From Kribbella italica (GTDB lineage Bacteria > Actinomycetota > Actinomycetes > Propionibacteriales > Kribbellaceae), in NCBI RefSeq assembly GCF_014205135.1, contig NZ_JACHMY010000001.1, forward strand, positions 8,804,001 to 8,868,000: 64,000 bases of DNA. The letters are read 5' to 3'. Under the pieces are notes generated by a model. It made no database searches, was not told the DNA's origin, and saw only the letters and a program-made list of their open reading frames with translations. Shown here piece by piece: positions 8,930-18,149 of the stretch; the stretch's first letter is position 1, and every line of letters begins with the position of its first letter. A program made the position numbers and the translations under genes.

Positions 8930-9292
8930 ATGCCTGAGCCAAGCGAGACGCCGGACACCCAGATCTGGGTGCATGAGCGCCTGCCCGGATTCCATCGCTG
9001 GCCGGAGGCGCCTGCCCGGCTCGCCTTCCTCGCCGATCGGCACCGCCACGTGTTCGACGTGCGGGTGTTCGTGCGAGTGGGGCACGCCGACCGGGATGTC
9101 GAGTTCTTCGCTCTGGCCGAGGATGTCCGGAAGTGGTGGGGTGCAGGCGAGCGGGAATGCGGCAATGCGTCGTGCGAGGCGCTCGCCCACCAGCTCGGTG
9201 ATCACCTCATCAGCTCGGGGCTGGCGGTGTCTTCTGTGCAGGTGGCGGTCGACGGTGAAGGCGGAGCCGTCGCTGATTGGCCGATGCCGTGA
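8930..9292 (+). CDS. Unknown 120-residue protein, first gene of the pterin operon
   Basis: The ATG at 8930 follows an AGGAG at 8915-8919, which makes this start better than an upstream ATG at 8708. I do not recognise the family with confidence. The protein opens with WVHERLPGFHRWPEAPARLA and continues HRHVFDVRVFVRVGHADRD, giving a conserved-looking aromatic/His pattern and a FALAEDVRKWW helix. A Cys/Glu pair near the end (ECGNASCEALAHQL) could bind metal. Its stop overlaps the GTG of the QueD-like gene by 4 bases, so it is probably made together with the pterin enzymes. From memory, similar small proteins occur beside QueD genes in phages and bacteria, but I cannot verify that here. Confidence 0.7.
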   Translation: MPEPSETPDTQIWVHERLPGFHRWPEAPARLAFLADRHRHVFDVRVFVRVGHADRDVEFFALAEDVRKWWGAGERECGNASCEALAHQLGDHLISSGLAVSSVQVAVDGEGGAVADWPMP

Positions 9293-9756
9293 CCCACGCC
9301 GTGACCATTCGTCACAACTTCGAGACAGCCCACCGCCTGCCCCAATTGGGCGGTAAGTGCCAGAACTTGCATGGCCACTCGTGGTGGACCGAAGTCACCG
9401 TGTCCGCGCCCGCGATGCCCGAGCACATCGTGATCGAATTCGGTGCCTTCAAACGCGGAATCCGTCAGTGGATCGACACCTATCTCGACCACGGCACCAT
9501 GCTCGGGGCCGACGATCCGCTGGTGCCGGCCCTGCAGGCACAAGGCTCCCGGCTCTACCGGTTCGGTGCGGCGAACGCTGTGCCGGCGGAGAAACATGCC
9601 GCCGATCTCGCCTGGCCGACCGTCGAGTCAGTGGCAGTCCTGCTCGGACGGGTAGGTGCCGAGGTGCTCGCCGGGATGGAGTCCGCGCCCGGCGCGCGGA
9701 TCACCGCGGTACGCGTCGAGGAGACAAGTGTGAATGCCGCGTCCTGGACGCGCTGA
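9289..9756 (+). CDS. 6-pyruvoyltetrahydropterin / 6-carboxytetrahydropterin synthase family (QueD-like)
   Basis: This 155-residue enzyme would convert 7,8-dihydroneopterin triphosphate into a tetrahydropterin. The zinc histidines are visible as FETAHR (His15) and NLHGH (His28, His30), with the catalytic Cys24 in GGKCQNLHGH. The Asp-His pair (LDH, residues 66-68) and the late substrate-binding glutamates (VEETSVNA) are also present. An insertion of about 25 residues (80-105) is longer than in E. coli QueD. The start is GTG 9289, which overlaps the previous stop as GTGA. With GTP cyclohydrolase I next, the pathway begins from GTP. Whether the product is 6-carboxy- or 6-pyruvoyl-tetrahydropterin cannot be told from sequence. 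Confidence 0.85.
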   Translation: MTHAVTIRHNFETAHRLPQLGGKCQNLHGHSWWTEVTVSAPAMPEHIVIEFGAFKRGIRQWIDTYLDHGTMLGADDPLVPALQAQGSRLYRFGAANAVPAEKHAADLAWPTVESVAVLLGRVGAEVLAGMESAPGARITAVRVEETSVNAASWTR

Positions 9757-9776
9757 GAAGAAGGACAAGCCACCCA

Positions 9777-10388
9777 ATGAACACAGTAGATTTGACGCCG
9801 CTCGACGTGGCAACGCAGTGGAACGGCGATGAGAACCGGGGTCTGGCCGCAGCCAGGGTGCTGCTCGGCGAGCTCGGGATGGAATGCACGGACGAGTCCA
9901 CCAAGGAGACGCCCGCCCGCTTCGTCCAGGCGCTGAGAGAGTTGACGTCAGGCAGCACTGTGGACCCCCGGCGACACCTGCAAGTCACCTTTCCTGCTGT
10001 CGGCCGACCGACGCTGATCACCGCGACGTCCGTGCCGTTCACCTCGGTGTGCGAGCACCACTTGTTGCCCTTCACAGGTCACGCAACAGTCGCCTACCTA
10101 CCCACTTCGGGAGCGCCGATCGTTGGCATCTCGAAGCTGGCTCGTGTCGTACAGGAATACGCGGCCCGTCCTCAGATGCAGGAACGCATCGGCGAACAGG
10201 TCGTCGATGCGCTGACTTCGTCCCTGGACGTGCAGGGGGCGGCCTGCCTGCTCAAAGCCACGCACGCCTGCATGACCCTGCGCGGAGTAGGTGCGGCGGG
10301 AGCATCAATCGCGACAGACCACCTGCGTGGCGCGCTGGAGACCGACGCGAATCTGCGCGACCGGCTGTTCGCTGCGGCCAACCGATGA
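9777..10388 (+). CDS. folE: GTP cyclohydrolase I
   Basis: A 203-residue type IA enzyme that turns GTP into 7,8-dihydroneopterin triphosphate and formate. The zinc ligands fit the family: Cys92 and His95 in VCEHHLLPF and Cys165 in THACMTLRGV. SKLARVVQEYAARPQMQERI is the standard substrate-pocket helix. An AAGGACAAG lies before the ATG. It follows the QueD-like gene by 20 bases and overlaps the proline-dehydrogenase-like gene (ATGA at 10385). It may be a second, pathway-dedicated copy, since folate synthesis normally has its own gene elsewhere. Confidence 0.93.
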   Translation: MNTVDLTPLDVATQWNGDENRGLAAARVLLGELGMECTDESTKETPARFVQALRELTSGSTVDPRRHLQVTFPAVGRPTLITATSVPFTSVCEHHLLPFTGHATVAYLPTSGAPIVGISKLARVVQEYAARPQMQERIGEQVVDALTSSLDVQGAACLLKATHACMTLRGVGAAGASIATDHLRGALETDANLRDRLFAAANR

Positions 10389-11251
10389 AGCTCCCGCCCG
10401 CCCTGCTCACCAGCGATTTCCTGGTCGCAGGCCTTACCGCTCTTGCGGGAACGATCCCACCGCTGGAACGGAGCCTGTGGCAACGCGCTCGGCGGCAGGT
10501 AGGTGGACGGGATCTCGCCGAGGTGCTGGGAACTGCGGAGGTGCTCCACAAGGCAGGTGCGCACGTGAGCTTCGACCTGTTCGGAACCTCGGCGCGTGAT
10601 GAGGTCGAGGTACGCAGGACACTCGACGGCTACATTGCTCTTGCGAAAGCCTCTACCGATATCTCGCCAGACCCGTGGATATCTGTCGATCTGTCCCATC
10701 TCGGGTTGCGCCGGTCCCGCCACGACAGCGTACGGGCCGCCATGAGGCTGGCCGACTATGTCGGTGCCGGTGGGCGAATACAGGTCGGTGCCGAGGAGGC
10801 CCCGTTGGCCGGCGAGGTGCTGACGGCGGTACGTGCCCTCGCGTCGGAGGGCGTACCGGTGATGGCCACCGTGCAAGCCAACCTGCGACGCAGCCCCGGG
10901 GATATCCAGGACCTGATCGCCGCGGGTATCCCGATCAGGCTGGTCAAGGGAGCCTTTCCAGAGCGTGAGAACATCGCGCTCGCGCCCGGACCCGCGGTGG
11001 ACCGCGCGTTCCACCGGCTCGCCTGCTCGATCCACGATGCAGGTGGCGTGGTGGCACTGGCCACCCATGACGGCGCATTGCGCGAGGCAGTGTTCGCAGA
11101 GTGCGGACAGTTGGACTGCGAAGTGTCCTTCGGCGTGCGTGGCGAGGACGTTGCGGGCCTTATCGCCGACGGTGTGTCCACTCGGGTCTATCTTCCGTTC
11201 GGACCGCAGTGGTTGCGCTTCTATCTGCGCAGGCTGGCCGAGGCGCCGTGA
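10385..11251 (+). CDS. Proline-dehydrogenase-family flavoprotein
   Basis: A 288-residue protein with the PRODH barrel motifs: VQANLRRSPGDIQDL, RLVKGAFPE, ALATHDGAL and the terminal VYLPFGPQWLRFYLRRLAE. These place it in the FAD-dependent proline dehydrogenase family, which oxidises proline to pyrroline-5-carboxylate. The usual partner pyrroline-5-carboxylate dehydrogenase is not nearby, and the gene is translationally coupled to GTP cyclohydrolase I. I therefore suspect a different substrate, perhaps a reduced pterin or an amino-acid-derived group, but this is inference. It ends 3 bases before the stop of the convergent amidohydrolase. Confidence 0.8.
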   Translation: MKLPPALLTSDFLVAGLTALAGTIPPLERSLWQRARRQVGGRDLAEVLGTAEVLHKAGAHVSFDLFGTSARDEVEVRRTLDGYIALAKASTDISPDPWISVDLSHLGLRRSRHDSVRAAMRLADYVGAGGRIQVGAEEAPLAGEVLTAVRALASEGVPVMATVQANLRRSPGDIQDLIAAGIPIRLVKGAFPERENIALAPGPAVDRAFHRLACSIHDAGGVVALATHDGALREAVFAECGQLDCEVSFGVRGEDVAGLIADGVSTRVYLPFGPQWLRFYLRRLAEAP

Positions 11252-11254
11252 GGT

Positions 11255-12466
11255 TCACTGTTCGGCAACCTGGCGCAGAACAGTCGTTCTGGCCACCTCC
11301 CGGCCTGCTCGCCAGACGATGCGTTCAACCGGTGCCCGGCCGACCGCGTCGGCGAGAGTGGCCGCGCGAATCGCGAGCAGGTCCGCGCGGCGGCCGGCTT
11401 CGGGGCCGGCCGGGCCATCATCGACGACGCGCCGCGCGCTGCGGCTGACAGCCTCGAACGCCATCGGCACGGGCAGATGCGCCGCGGTGACGAGCAACGA
11501 CGCGGTTTCCAGCGCGTCGGCGCGGCCCATCGGGTTGAATGGATCGGCAATGTTGTCACCACCACCCGCCACGGTGACGCCGGCCGCCGCGAGAGCCGAA
11601 ACCGCAGTGAGTCCTCGCGGCTGCGGGTTGGGCAGTCCTCTGCCTTGCAGATAGAGGTTCGTCTGCGGCAAAGCGACCACCTGGATACCTGCGTCGGCTA
11701 CCACCTCGATCGTTGCCCGCAGATCCTCGGGCGGCAACTGGCCCAGACTGACGCAGTGACCTGCCGTGACCGGATGTGGGAACCCCCGCTCGGTGACGAG
11801 GTTGGCAAGCACCGCGAGGGTCCTTACCGTCGGATCCAGCGACTCGTCCACATGAAGGTCGAGCCCCAACTCACACCGTTCGGCCAGCATCACCAACCGG
11901 TGTGTCTCCTGCGCGGGATCAGCGGCCAGATGGGGACATCCGCCAATGAGATCGACCCCCGCGGAAACTGCCTCCAACGCGATCTCATCCGGTGTCCAGT
12001 CGAACAGCAGCGGCACGATCTGCAGATCGAGCCGATCTCGCCAGTCATCGCGCAGCGCGAGCAGCGCCCGCACCGCCACCAGTGGATCAGGGCCGGGTAA
12101 TACGTCCACATGGGTGCGTACCACCGTTGTGCCATTGGCGAGCATCTCCGTCAGCGTCAGGTCGGCTCGCCGCCTCACATCTTCCTGATGACGATTCGCC
12201 GACCAGTGGTGCCAAGCCGCCACCGCGTCGGTCAGTTCGCCACTGGTACAGCCGACGTCGTCCCAGGTCCTGGTCTTGTCGAGGTGAGCGTGGGGTTCAA
12301 CGGTAGCTTCGACCAGGAGGAAACCCCGCAGGTCAGTGTGCTCGCCAGGGTGGTCACGCAGCGAGCCCGCCGGGCCGACCCCGCGTACATATTCGCCGTC
12401 CACCAGCACATCGACGACGTTGCCGTCGGCAAGTTGTGCTCCCGACAGTACGTTCACGGTACCCAT
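11255..12466 (-). CDS. Cytosine-deaminase-like amidohydrolase
   Basis: A 403-residue metal-dependent hydrolase starting at ATG 12466. The metal site resembles cytosine deaminase CodA: EPHAHLDKT, VVRTHVDV, LHVDESLDP, TAGHCVSLG and GGGDNIADPF with the final Asp. LYLQGRGLPNPQPRG also parallels CodA's substrate loop. It would remove an amino group from, or open, a nitrogen heterocycle. Its end abuts the pterin operon tail to tail, and a pterin, cytosine-like or isocytosine-like substrate would make sense there, though the substrate is not shown by sequence. Confidence 0.85.
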   Translation of the reverse strand: MGTVNVLSGAQLADGNVVDVLVDGEYVRGVGPAGSLRDHPGEHTDLRGFLLVEATVEPHAHLDKTRTWDDVGCTSGELTDAVAAWHHWSANRHQEDVRRRADLTLTEMLANGTTVVRTHVDVLPGPDPLVAVRALLALRDDWRDRLDLQIVPLLFDWTPDEIALEAVSAGVDLIGGCPHLAADPAQETHRLVMLAERCELGLDLHVDESLDPTVRTLAVLANLVTERGFPHPVTAGHCVSLGQLPPEDLRATIEVVADAGIQVVALPQTNLYLQGRGLPNPQPRGLTAVSALAAAGVTVAGGGDNIADPFNPMGRADALETASLLVTAAHLPVPMAFEAVSRSARRVVDDGPAGPEAGRRADLLAIRAATLADAVGRAPVERIVWRAGREVARTTVLRQVAEQ

Positions 12467-12697
12467 GCTGCGTGATCGCCCCCATTGTCGTGCCTCGCGA
12501 TGTAGAGCTCCAATCGTAGCTGACCGCGAGGCGTCATCCTTGCTGTCGGCAACTATGACGAGCAGCGGGTACCGAAGCGCTCGAAGCTGAACGACACAAC
12601 ACGGTGAGCCCGAGGAGGCGTGTGAATGGCCGGTGTGGGAGGCCGGCAGTAACGAATCGGTTCGTCCGCTTTGCAGTGGCAATGTGGGGGTTGCGTA

Positions 12698-12712
12698 GAC
12701 CCACTGTGGGTC
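12698..12712. promoter_or_regulatory. Inverted repeat upstream of the chitinase gene
   Basis: GACCCAC-T-GTGGGTC is a perfect 7/1/7 inverted repeat about 150 bases before the chitinase start. It lies in the 397-bp gap between the divergent amidohydrolase and chitinase, which otherwise shows no gene. Chitinase genes in Streptomyces are controlled through GAC-containing repeats; this one resembles but does not match that motif. Confidence 0.3.
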
Positions 12713-12863
12713 CCTCCGGGCATCACCCCGGCCGGATAATCGATGGTGAGCGGCTCCGCCCCCGCTCGCGGGGATTGGTATCGACAACCGCTCACAACAG
12801 GTGGCGTGCGTCTCGCGCATGCTCCTGGCGATCGTCCCGCCCCGTCGAGTAAACGGAGGAATA

Positions 12864-15800
12864 ATGGCGACATTTCGCCATCGTGTGCAGCTACTTCCAA
12901 GATCTCTGATCGCCGTCCTCGTCCTCGCTCTGCTCGCCGTGTCAGGGGCCGTCGAGGTTGCCCCTGCCGCCGCGGCGCCTACAGCGGCTCCGTCCACCTC
13001 GACCGAGCGTGCCGAGCTCGCCCAGTGGTGGGCGCCGGTGCATTTCCAGGACGTCGATACCAGCGGCGAGACCTCACTGGACGGCAAGTCGGACTACCTG
13101 GCCGCGTTCGACTTCGACGGCGATCTCAATGGTCGCAACAACTGGGAGAACACGAGCGAACGACCGCTGGCCGCTCACGTGTACTACTCGGTGGTGCAGA
13201 CGCCGAGCTTTTCGTACCTGCTGTACACGTACTTCCACCCACGCGATTGGGCGGACGGTTCGCTCGAGGACTTTCAGGAGGACCTGAGCGAGCACGAGAA
13301 CGACGCCGAAGGAGCTCTGCTCGTCGTGGCCAACGACGGCTCCGAGCACGGCACGCTCAAGGCCGTGATCACGGTCTCTCACAAGGACTTCTACTCCTGG
13401 CTGCCCGACGGCAGCGACTTCTCCAGTGGCGACGAGGACGGCGACGGCAGAATCGCCATGAAGGCAAGTCCATACGGCGACGGGCATGAGCGCCCGTGGA
13501 CAGGTCAGCAGGCAGGTTCCCACGCGGCGTTCGCCATGGGCGCGATCCGGCAGCCGTCCCCCGACCTCGGAGACCAGTACGACAACGGCGACGGTGTCCT
13601 CTACAACCCTGGCTCTACCGCCGAGGTGCCTGAGGGGCCTAATGATAGGGACGTGCAGTACGCCCCGACCGACGTCTTCGCCCCCGGTGGGATGTGGGAG
13701 AACCGCGATCTCACGACTCTTTTCGCCACGCCGAAAAACTTTGCCGGTGATGACGGCGGCAACCCCAACGGTGCCATCTGCGGCGAAGGCGGGGTGGTCG
13801 GGCCGGCCGATGGCGAGTGCCACACCGACGCAGCCAACCCGGGCTGGGCCTGGGACGACGCCAACGACCTCCCGGGGCAGGGCTACCTCGCGACCAACCC
13901 GGCTGAGTTGGTCCACAACTACTTCAACTGGCCGGGCAAGCCCACCTCCGCAGACCTCGACTACACCTGGAACGCCTACAACGGCATCACTCCGCCAGAC
14001 CCGCCGAGCGCGGTCAACGGCGGGGTCGGCGACCCCATGGAGGCGCACCCAGGTGGCGACGACGGCGGTACCAAGCCGCCGACCGGTATCCACCACACCT
14101 GCCGCCCGGACGGGATGCCGGCGACCGGAGGAGTGGCCACCCCATACTGCGACGTCTACGATTCGGAAGGGCGCGAGTGGCTCGGCGCAGGCCGCTCCCG
14201 GCGCGTGGTCGGCTACTTCAACGGCGCCCGCACCGGCGCCGACGGGACGCCGTACTACCTGGTCAAGAACATCCCGTGGTCGAAGGTGACGCACATCAAC
14301 TACGCGTTCGCCAAAGTCGCGGCCAACCGGATATCGGTGGGTGCTCCCGGACCTGACAACCCGGCGATCGGCATGACCTGGCCCGGCAACCCCGGCGCCG
14401 AAATGGACCCTCGCCTGCCGTACCAGGGACACTTCAATCTGCTGACCAAGTACAAGAGGCAGCATCCGAGGGTGCGGACGATGATCTCGGTCGGCGGCTG
14501 GGCCGAGTCCCAAGGCTTCTACGCCATGACCACCAACGCCGATGGCACCGTCAACCAGGGTGGGATCAACACCTTTGCCGACTCTGCGGTGGACTTCCTG
14601 CGCACGTACGGTTTCGACGGGGTTGATATCGACTTCGAGTATCCGACCATGCTGGACCAGACCGGCAACCTGAACGACTGGGACGCGGCGCGATCCCGGC
14701 GACCAGGGCTGCCGGACAGCTACGCGGCGCTGATGAAGACTCTGCGCGAGAAGCTGGACCGCGCCGCCGCCAACGACGGCAGCTACTACCTGCTGACGTC
14801 GGCGTCATCGGCGTCCGGGTACCTGGTCCGGGGCATGGCGAACCAGAAGGCGCTGCAGTATCAGGATTTCACCAACCTGATGGCGTACGACTTCCACGGC
14901 AGTTGGAACGACGTGGTCGGCCCCAACGCCACGCTGTACGACGACGGCGGCGATGTGGAACTGAAGGACCTCTACGAGACTCCCGAGTACGACGGCATCG
15001 GCTACTTCAACACCGACTGGGCGTTCCACTACCTCCGCGGCGCCATGCAGGCGGGGCGGATCAACATCGGTGTCCCCTACTACACGCGCGGCTGGAAGGA
15101 TGTCACCGGTGGCGACCACGGCTTGTGGGGCAGCGCTCCGGGGACCGACTGCCAACCCGGTACCGGTATCGTCCGGCCGTGCGGGAACGGGGCCGTCGGC
15201 ATCGACAACATCTGGCACGACGAGACGGGTAACGGCGCGGAGATGAGCTCCGGTACCAACCCGATGTGGCACGCGAAGAACCTGCAGTTCAACCTCATGC
15301 CCGTCTACGCGAAGAGCGTGGGACTGACTCCGGAAACCGACACGTCCGACCGCCTCACCGGACAGTACGCACGAGCCTGGGACGCCGTCACGAAGACATC
15401 CTGGTTGTGGAACGACAGCAAGAAGGTGTTCTTGTCAACGATGGACGAGCAGGGCCTGGACGCGGTCACGAGCTATGCGATCGATCAAGGCGCCGGTGGC
15501 GTGATGATGTGGGAGCTGGGTGGCGACTACCAATGTCCGGAGGCGGTGACCGAAGAGGATCACTGCGGCCTGGGCTACACGATGACCACCAAACTCCACG
15601 ACCAGCTGGCCGGCGCGGGTGCGTACGGCGCGAGCCGCAGCTCCGGCAGTACGGTGACGGTAACGTCGGGCGCGGTCGACGTCACGGCTGACCTGGTGGA
15701 CTACGGATCCAAGTCCACAGACCTCTGGCCGATGCAGCCCAAGGTGCGGATCACCAACAACACAGACGTCACAATCGGTGGTGGCAAGGACGTAGCCTTC

Positions 15801-16307
15801 AACTTCGACCTGCCCACCTCCACGCCGCCCTTGATCAAGGACGGCGAGTGGAAGACCAGCGGCCAGGGTGGCAAGTGGCAGGTGAGACCAGGCCACACCG
15901 GCCCGAACGCCGGGGGTGGGTTGAGTGGCGACTTCCATCGGGTCGGAGTCAAGCTCGACTACTGCCAGATCATTCCCCGCGGGAAAAGTCTGGACATCCC
16001 GATCATCTACTACCTCCCGGCCACCGGACCGGTGAACACCACGCTCTCAGTCGGCACCAGCCGGTTCGGGCTGCGGACAGAGAACAACCGCGGGTCCACG
16101 CCAGCGTCGCCACCAGCGGGCGGCTGCTCTGCGCCGACATGGGTCTCGAGCATGACCTACGACCCGGCAAAGCAACCGGTTGAGGACGTCACCGTGAAGT
16201 ACAACGGCAATGTCTGGAAAGCCAAGTGGTCCACTCAGGGGCATATCCCGGGCACCGGAACGGACCCCGACCACGAGCCGTGGAAGCTGATCGGCCCGGC
16301 GAGCTGA
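12864..16307 (+). CDS. Secreted multidomain GH18 chitinase
   Basis: An 1147-residue exported enzyme that hydrolyses chitin. ATG 12864 follows CGGAGGA. Residues 1-38 form a signal peptide ending in an Ala-rich stretch. Residues about 45-340 form an unusual N-terminal domain (AQWWAPVHFQDVD, LYTYFHPRDW) that recalls Vps62-like domains. The GH18 barrel starts near residue 446 (RRVVGYFNG). Its catalytic DxxDxDxE signature is FDGVDIDFEYP, with Glu592 as proton donor, and it ends near GGVMMWELGGD. A beta-rich domain (about 920-1075) may bind polysaccharide. The last 60 residues (GNVWKAKWSTQGHIPG) are a CBM5/12-type chitin-binding module. The gene has its own 5' region and looks functionally separate from its neighbours. 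Confidence 0.93.
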   Translation: MATFRHRVQLLPRSLIAVLVLALLAVSGAVEVAPAAAAPTAAPSTSTERAELAQWWAPVHFQDVDTSGETSLDGKSDYLAAFDFDGDLNGRNNWENTSERPLAAHVYYSVVQTPSFSYLLYTYFHPRDWADGSLEDFQEDLSEHENDAEGALLVVANDGSEHGTLKAVITVSHKDFYSWLPDGSDFSSGDEDGDGRIAMKASPYGDGHERPWTGQQAGSHAAFAMGAIRQPSPDLGDQYDNGDGVLYNPGSTAEVPEGPNDRDVQYAPTDVFAPGGMWENRDLTTLFATPKNFAGDDGGNPNGAICGEGGVVGPADGECHTDAANPGWAWDDANDLPGQGYLATNPAELVHNYFNWPGKPTSADLDYTWNAYNGITPPDPPSAVNGGVGDPMEAHPGGDDGGTKPPTGIHHTCRPDGMPATGGVATPYCDVYDSEGREWLGAGRSRRVVGYFNGARTGADGTPYYLVKNIPWSKVTHINYAFAKVAANRISVGAPGPDNPAIGMTWPGNPGAEMDPRLPYQGHFNLLTKYKRQHPRVRTMISVGGWAESQGFYAMTTNADGTVNQGGINTFADSAVDFLRTYGFDGVDIDFEYPTMLDQTGNLNDWDAARSRRPGLPDSYAALMKTLREKLDRAAANDGSYYLLTSASSASGYLVRGMANQKALQYQDFTNLMAYDFHGSWNDVVGPNATLYDDGGDVELKDLYETPEYDGIGYFNTDWAFHYLRGAMQAGRINIGVPYYTRGWKDVTGGDHGLWGSAPGTDCQPGTGIVRPCGNGAVGIDNIWHDETGNGAEMSSGTNPMWHAKNLQFNLMPVYAKSVGLTPETDTSDRLTGQYARAWDAVTKTSWLWNDSKKVFLSTMDEQGLDAVTSYAIDQGAGGVMMWELGGDYQCPEAVTEEDHCGLGYTMTTKLHDQLAGAGAYGASRSSGSTVTVTSGAVDVTADLVDYGSKSTDLWPMQPKVRITNNTDVTIGGGKDVAFNFDLPTSTPPLIKDGEWKTSGQGGKWQVRPGHTGPNAGGGLSGDFHRVGVKLDYCQIIPRGKSLDIPIIYYLPATGPVNTTLSVGTSRFGLRTENNRGSTPASPPAGGCSAPTWVSSMTYDPAKQPVEDVTVKYNGNVWKAKWSTQGHIPGTGTDPDHEPWKLIGPAS

Positions 16308-16490
16308 CCGGCGGATCAGCCATGAGGTTCTGAAACCGCTCAGAGAACTCCGGACGTGCAGCAGGGACTGCGCGTCCGGAGCTTGACGGCCGCGGAGGCT
16401 GATCAGCGTGAGCGCGGCGACCCGTCAGCGATCTCAACCGATTCACCCGCTCTCCTGATCGCGGGCAACTTCGAAGTGAGGATCTTGTCG

Positions 16491-17687
16491 ATGACAGAGT
16501 TTCCAGTCGTTCGTCGGAGTGAGTGTCCGTTCGATCCCGCCGGCGGTTACACCGCGCTCCGGCAGGCTCCTGGGCCGACGAGGGTATCCACGCCGGCCGG
16601 CGTCGATGCCTGGGTTTTCAGCCGGTACGACGACGTCCGGAAGGTGCTCACCGACCCGCGGCTGAGTTCGCGGTCCGCGCCGTCGGCCCACGTCGTACCG
16701 GGCGCTGATCTCGAGCGTGAGATCGAAGACGGATCGATCCTGCAGAGCGACGGTGAACGGCACTCCGACGTGCGCCGTCTGGTCACCAGCGAGTTCACCG
16801 TGAGGCGGATCCAGGCTCTGAGGCCGCGGATCCAGCAGTTGATCGAGGAACACATCGACGCGATGCTCGCCACCGAGGGACCGGTCGACCTGCTGACCGC
16901 GTTCGCACTGCCCATCCCGTCGTTGGTGATCTGCGAACTGCTCGGCGTCCCGTACGCCGACCGCGCCGAGTTCCAGGCGCGCAGCGCGGCACTCGTCGCG
17001 ATCGACCGACCGGAAGACGAGGTGGCGCGGGCAAACGACGAACTCCAGCAGTACATGGCCTCGCTGGCGATGGCCAAGATCGAGAAGCGCGAGGACGACC
17101 TGCTGTCCCGGCTGATCACCCGGGCCGAGGAGCAGGGCGCCCCGTTGACCGTGCCCGCGCTGGTGTCGATCGGGCTCACGCTGCTGATCGCCGGCCACGA
17201 GACGACCGCGAACATGATCACGCTCAGCACGCTCGTCCTGCTTCGGAATCCAGACCAGCTGGAGGCCTTGCGTGAGAACCCCGAGCTCGCGCCGTCGGCA
17301 GTCGAGGAGATGCTGCGGTATCTGACCATCGTGCAGTTCGGTCTGTTCCGGCACGTGATGGACGACCTCCCGATCGGCGACCTGACCATCAAAGCGGGCG
17401 AGTACCTTGTCGCCGCGATCTCGTCCGGCAACCGCGACGAGACTGCGTTCGCGGACCCTGATGAGGTCGACCTGTCCAGGAACGCGTCGGCTCACCTGGC
17501 TTTCGGCTTCGGTGCGCATCAGTGCCTTGGGCAACAACTGGCGCGGGTGGAGCTGCAGGAGGTCTATACCCGGCTCTATGCGCGGATCCCGACGTTGCGA
17601 CTGGCGGTGCCGTTCGAGGAGATCAGGTTCAAGGACAACACCCTCGTGTACGGCGTGACGGCGCTGCCCGTCACCTGGGATCGTTGA
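16491..17687 (+). CDS. Cytochrome P450 (CYP105-like)
   Basis: A 398-residue soluble bacterial P450. The I-helix oxygen-activation motif is AGHETT (residues 234-239), the ExxR motif is EEMLRY, and the heme ligand is Cys345 in FGFGAHQCLGQ. The ATG at 16491 has GAGGA about 8 bases upstream. It is followed 12 bases later by a 3Fe-4S ferredoxin, the usual electron donor of CYP105 enzymes. A decayed, rearranged copy of parts of this gene occurs at 36.8-37.05 kb. The substrate is unknown. Confidence 0.95.
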   Translation: MTEFPVVRRSECPFDPAGGYTALRQAPGPTRVSTPAGVDAWVFSRYDDVRKVLTDPRLSSRSAPSAHVVPGADLEREIEDGSILQSDGERHSDVRRLVTSEFTVRRIQALRPRIQQLIEEHIDAMLATEGPVDLLTAFALPIPSLVICELLGVPYADRAEFQARSAALVAIDRPEDEVARANDELQQYMASLAMAKIEKREDDLLSRLITRAEEQGAPLTVPALVSIGLTLLIAGHETTANMITLSTLVLLRNPDQLEALRENPELAPSAVEEMLRYLTIVQFGLFRHVMDDLPIGDLTIKAGEYLVAAISSGNRDETAFADPDEVDLSRNASAHLAFGFGAHQCLGQQLARVELQEVYTRLYARIPTLRLAVPFEEIRFKDNTLVYGVTALPVTWDR

Positions 17688-17698
17688 GGAGAATTCGA

Positions 17699-17890
17699 AT
17701 GGACGTGACGATTGACCAGGACAGCTGCATAGCCGCTGGCCAGTGTGTGCTCGCGGCGCCGGATGTGTTCGACCAGCGGGAAGAGGACGGGGTCGCCGTA
17801 CTGCGACAGAACCCGTCGGCCGACCAACACGGCGCTACCCGCGAGGCCGCGGTGCTCTGCCCTGCGGGCGCCATCGAGCTGGACGAATGA
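17699..17890 (+). CDS. 3Fe-4S ferredoxin
   Basis: A 63-residue ferredoxin with three cluster cysteines, Cys10 and Cys16 in CIAAGQC and Cys54 in VLCPAGAI. Ala13 replaces the fourth ligand, which is characteristic of P450-partner [3Fe-4S] ferredoxins. GAGGAG lies 8-13 bases before the ATG. It sits directly downstream of the P450 and should shuttle electrons to it from a ferredoxin reductase; two FprA-type reductases are encoded at 29.4 and 50.8 kb. Confidence 0.94.
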   Translation: MDVTIDQDSCIAAGQCVLAAPDVFDQREEDGVAVLRQNPSADQHGATREAAVLCPAGAIELDE

Positions 17891-18149
17891 GCAGGGTGCC
17901 CCGCGCGGGAAGATCGGACGGCTCACCCAAGGAAACGTAAGGAAACATGTTGCCTGATCGACGTAATTCTGTAAAACTGTTTGGCGGAAGGCGTCGAGTC
18001 GTCTAGAGCCTGGTGGCACTCGCCATCTTGAGTCCGGGCTCCGACGGTCCGTGGATGGTCCCGGGCTTCGACCGATTCGGGCCGGTCGAATATCACAACG
18101 AGCCGTTGTCCAGCGATCCTGGCTGCGGCTCCAACCCGCAGGGAGCACA

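Noticed and set aside
13074..14513. 479-residue open frame opposite the chitinase
   Set aside because: Low-complexity Val/Gly/Arg antisense text without domains; the chitinase frame has signal peptide, GH18 motif and ribosome binding site.
17945..17965. TTGCCTG before the radical SAM gene as a third MarR-type site
   Set aside because: Only one half of the dyad is present; the other half does not match CAGRYAA.
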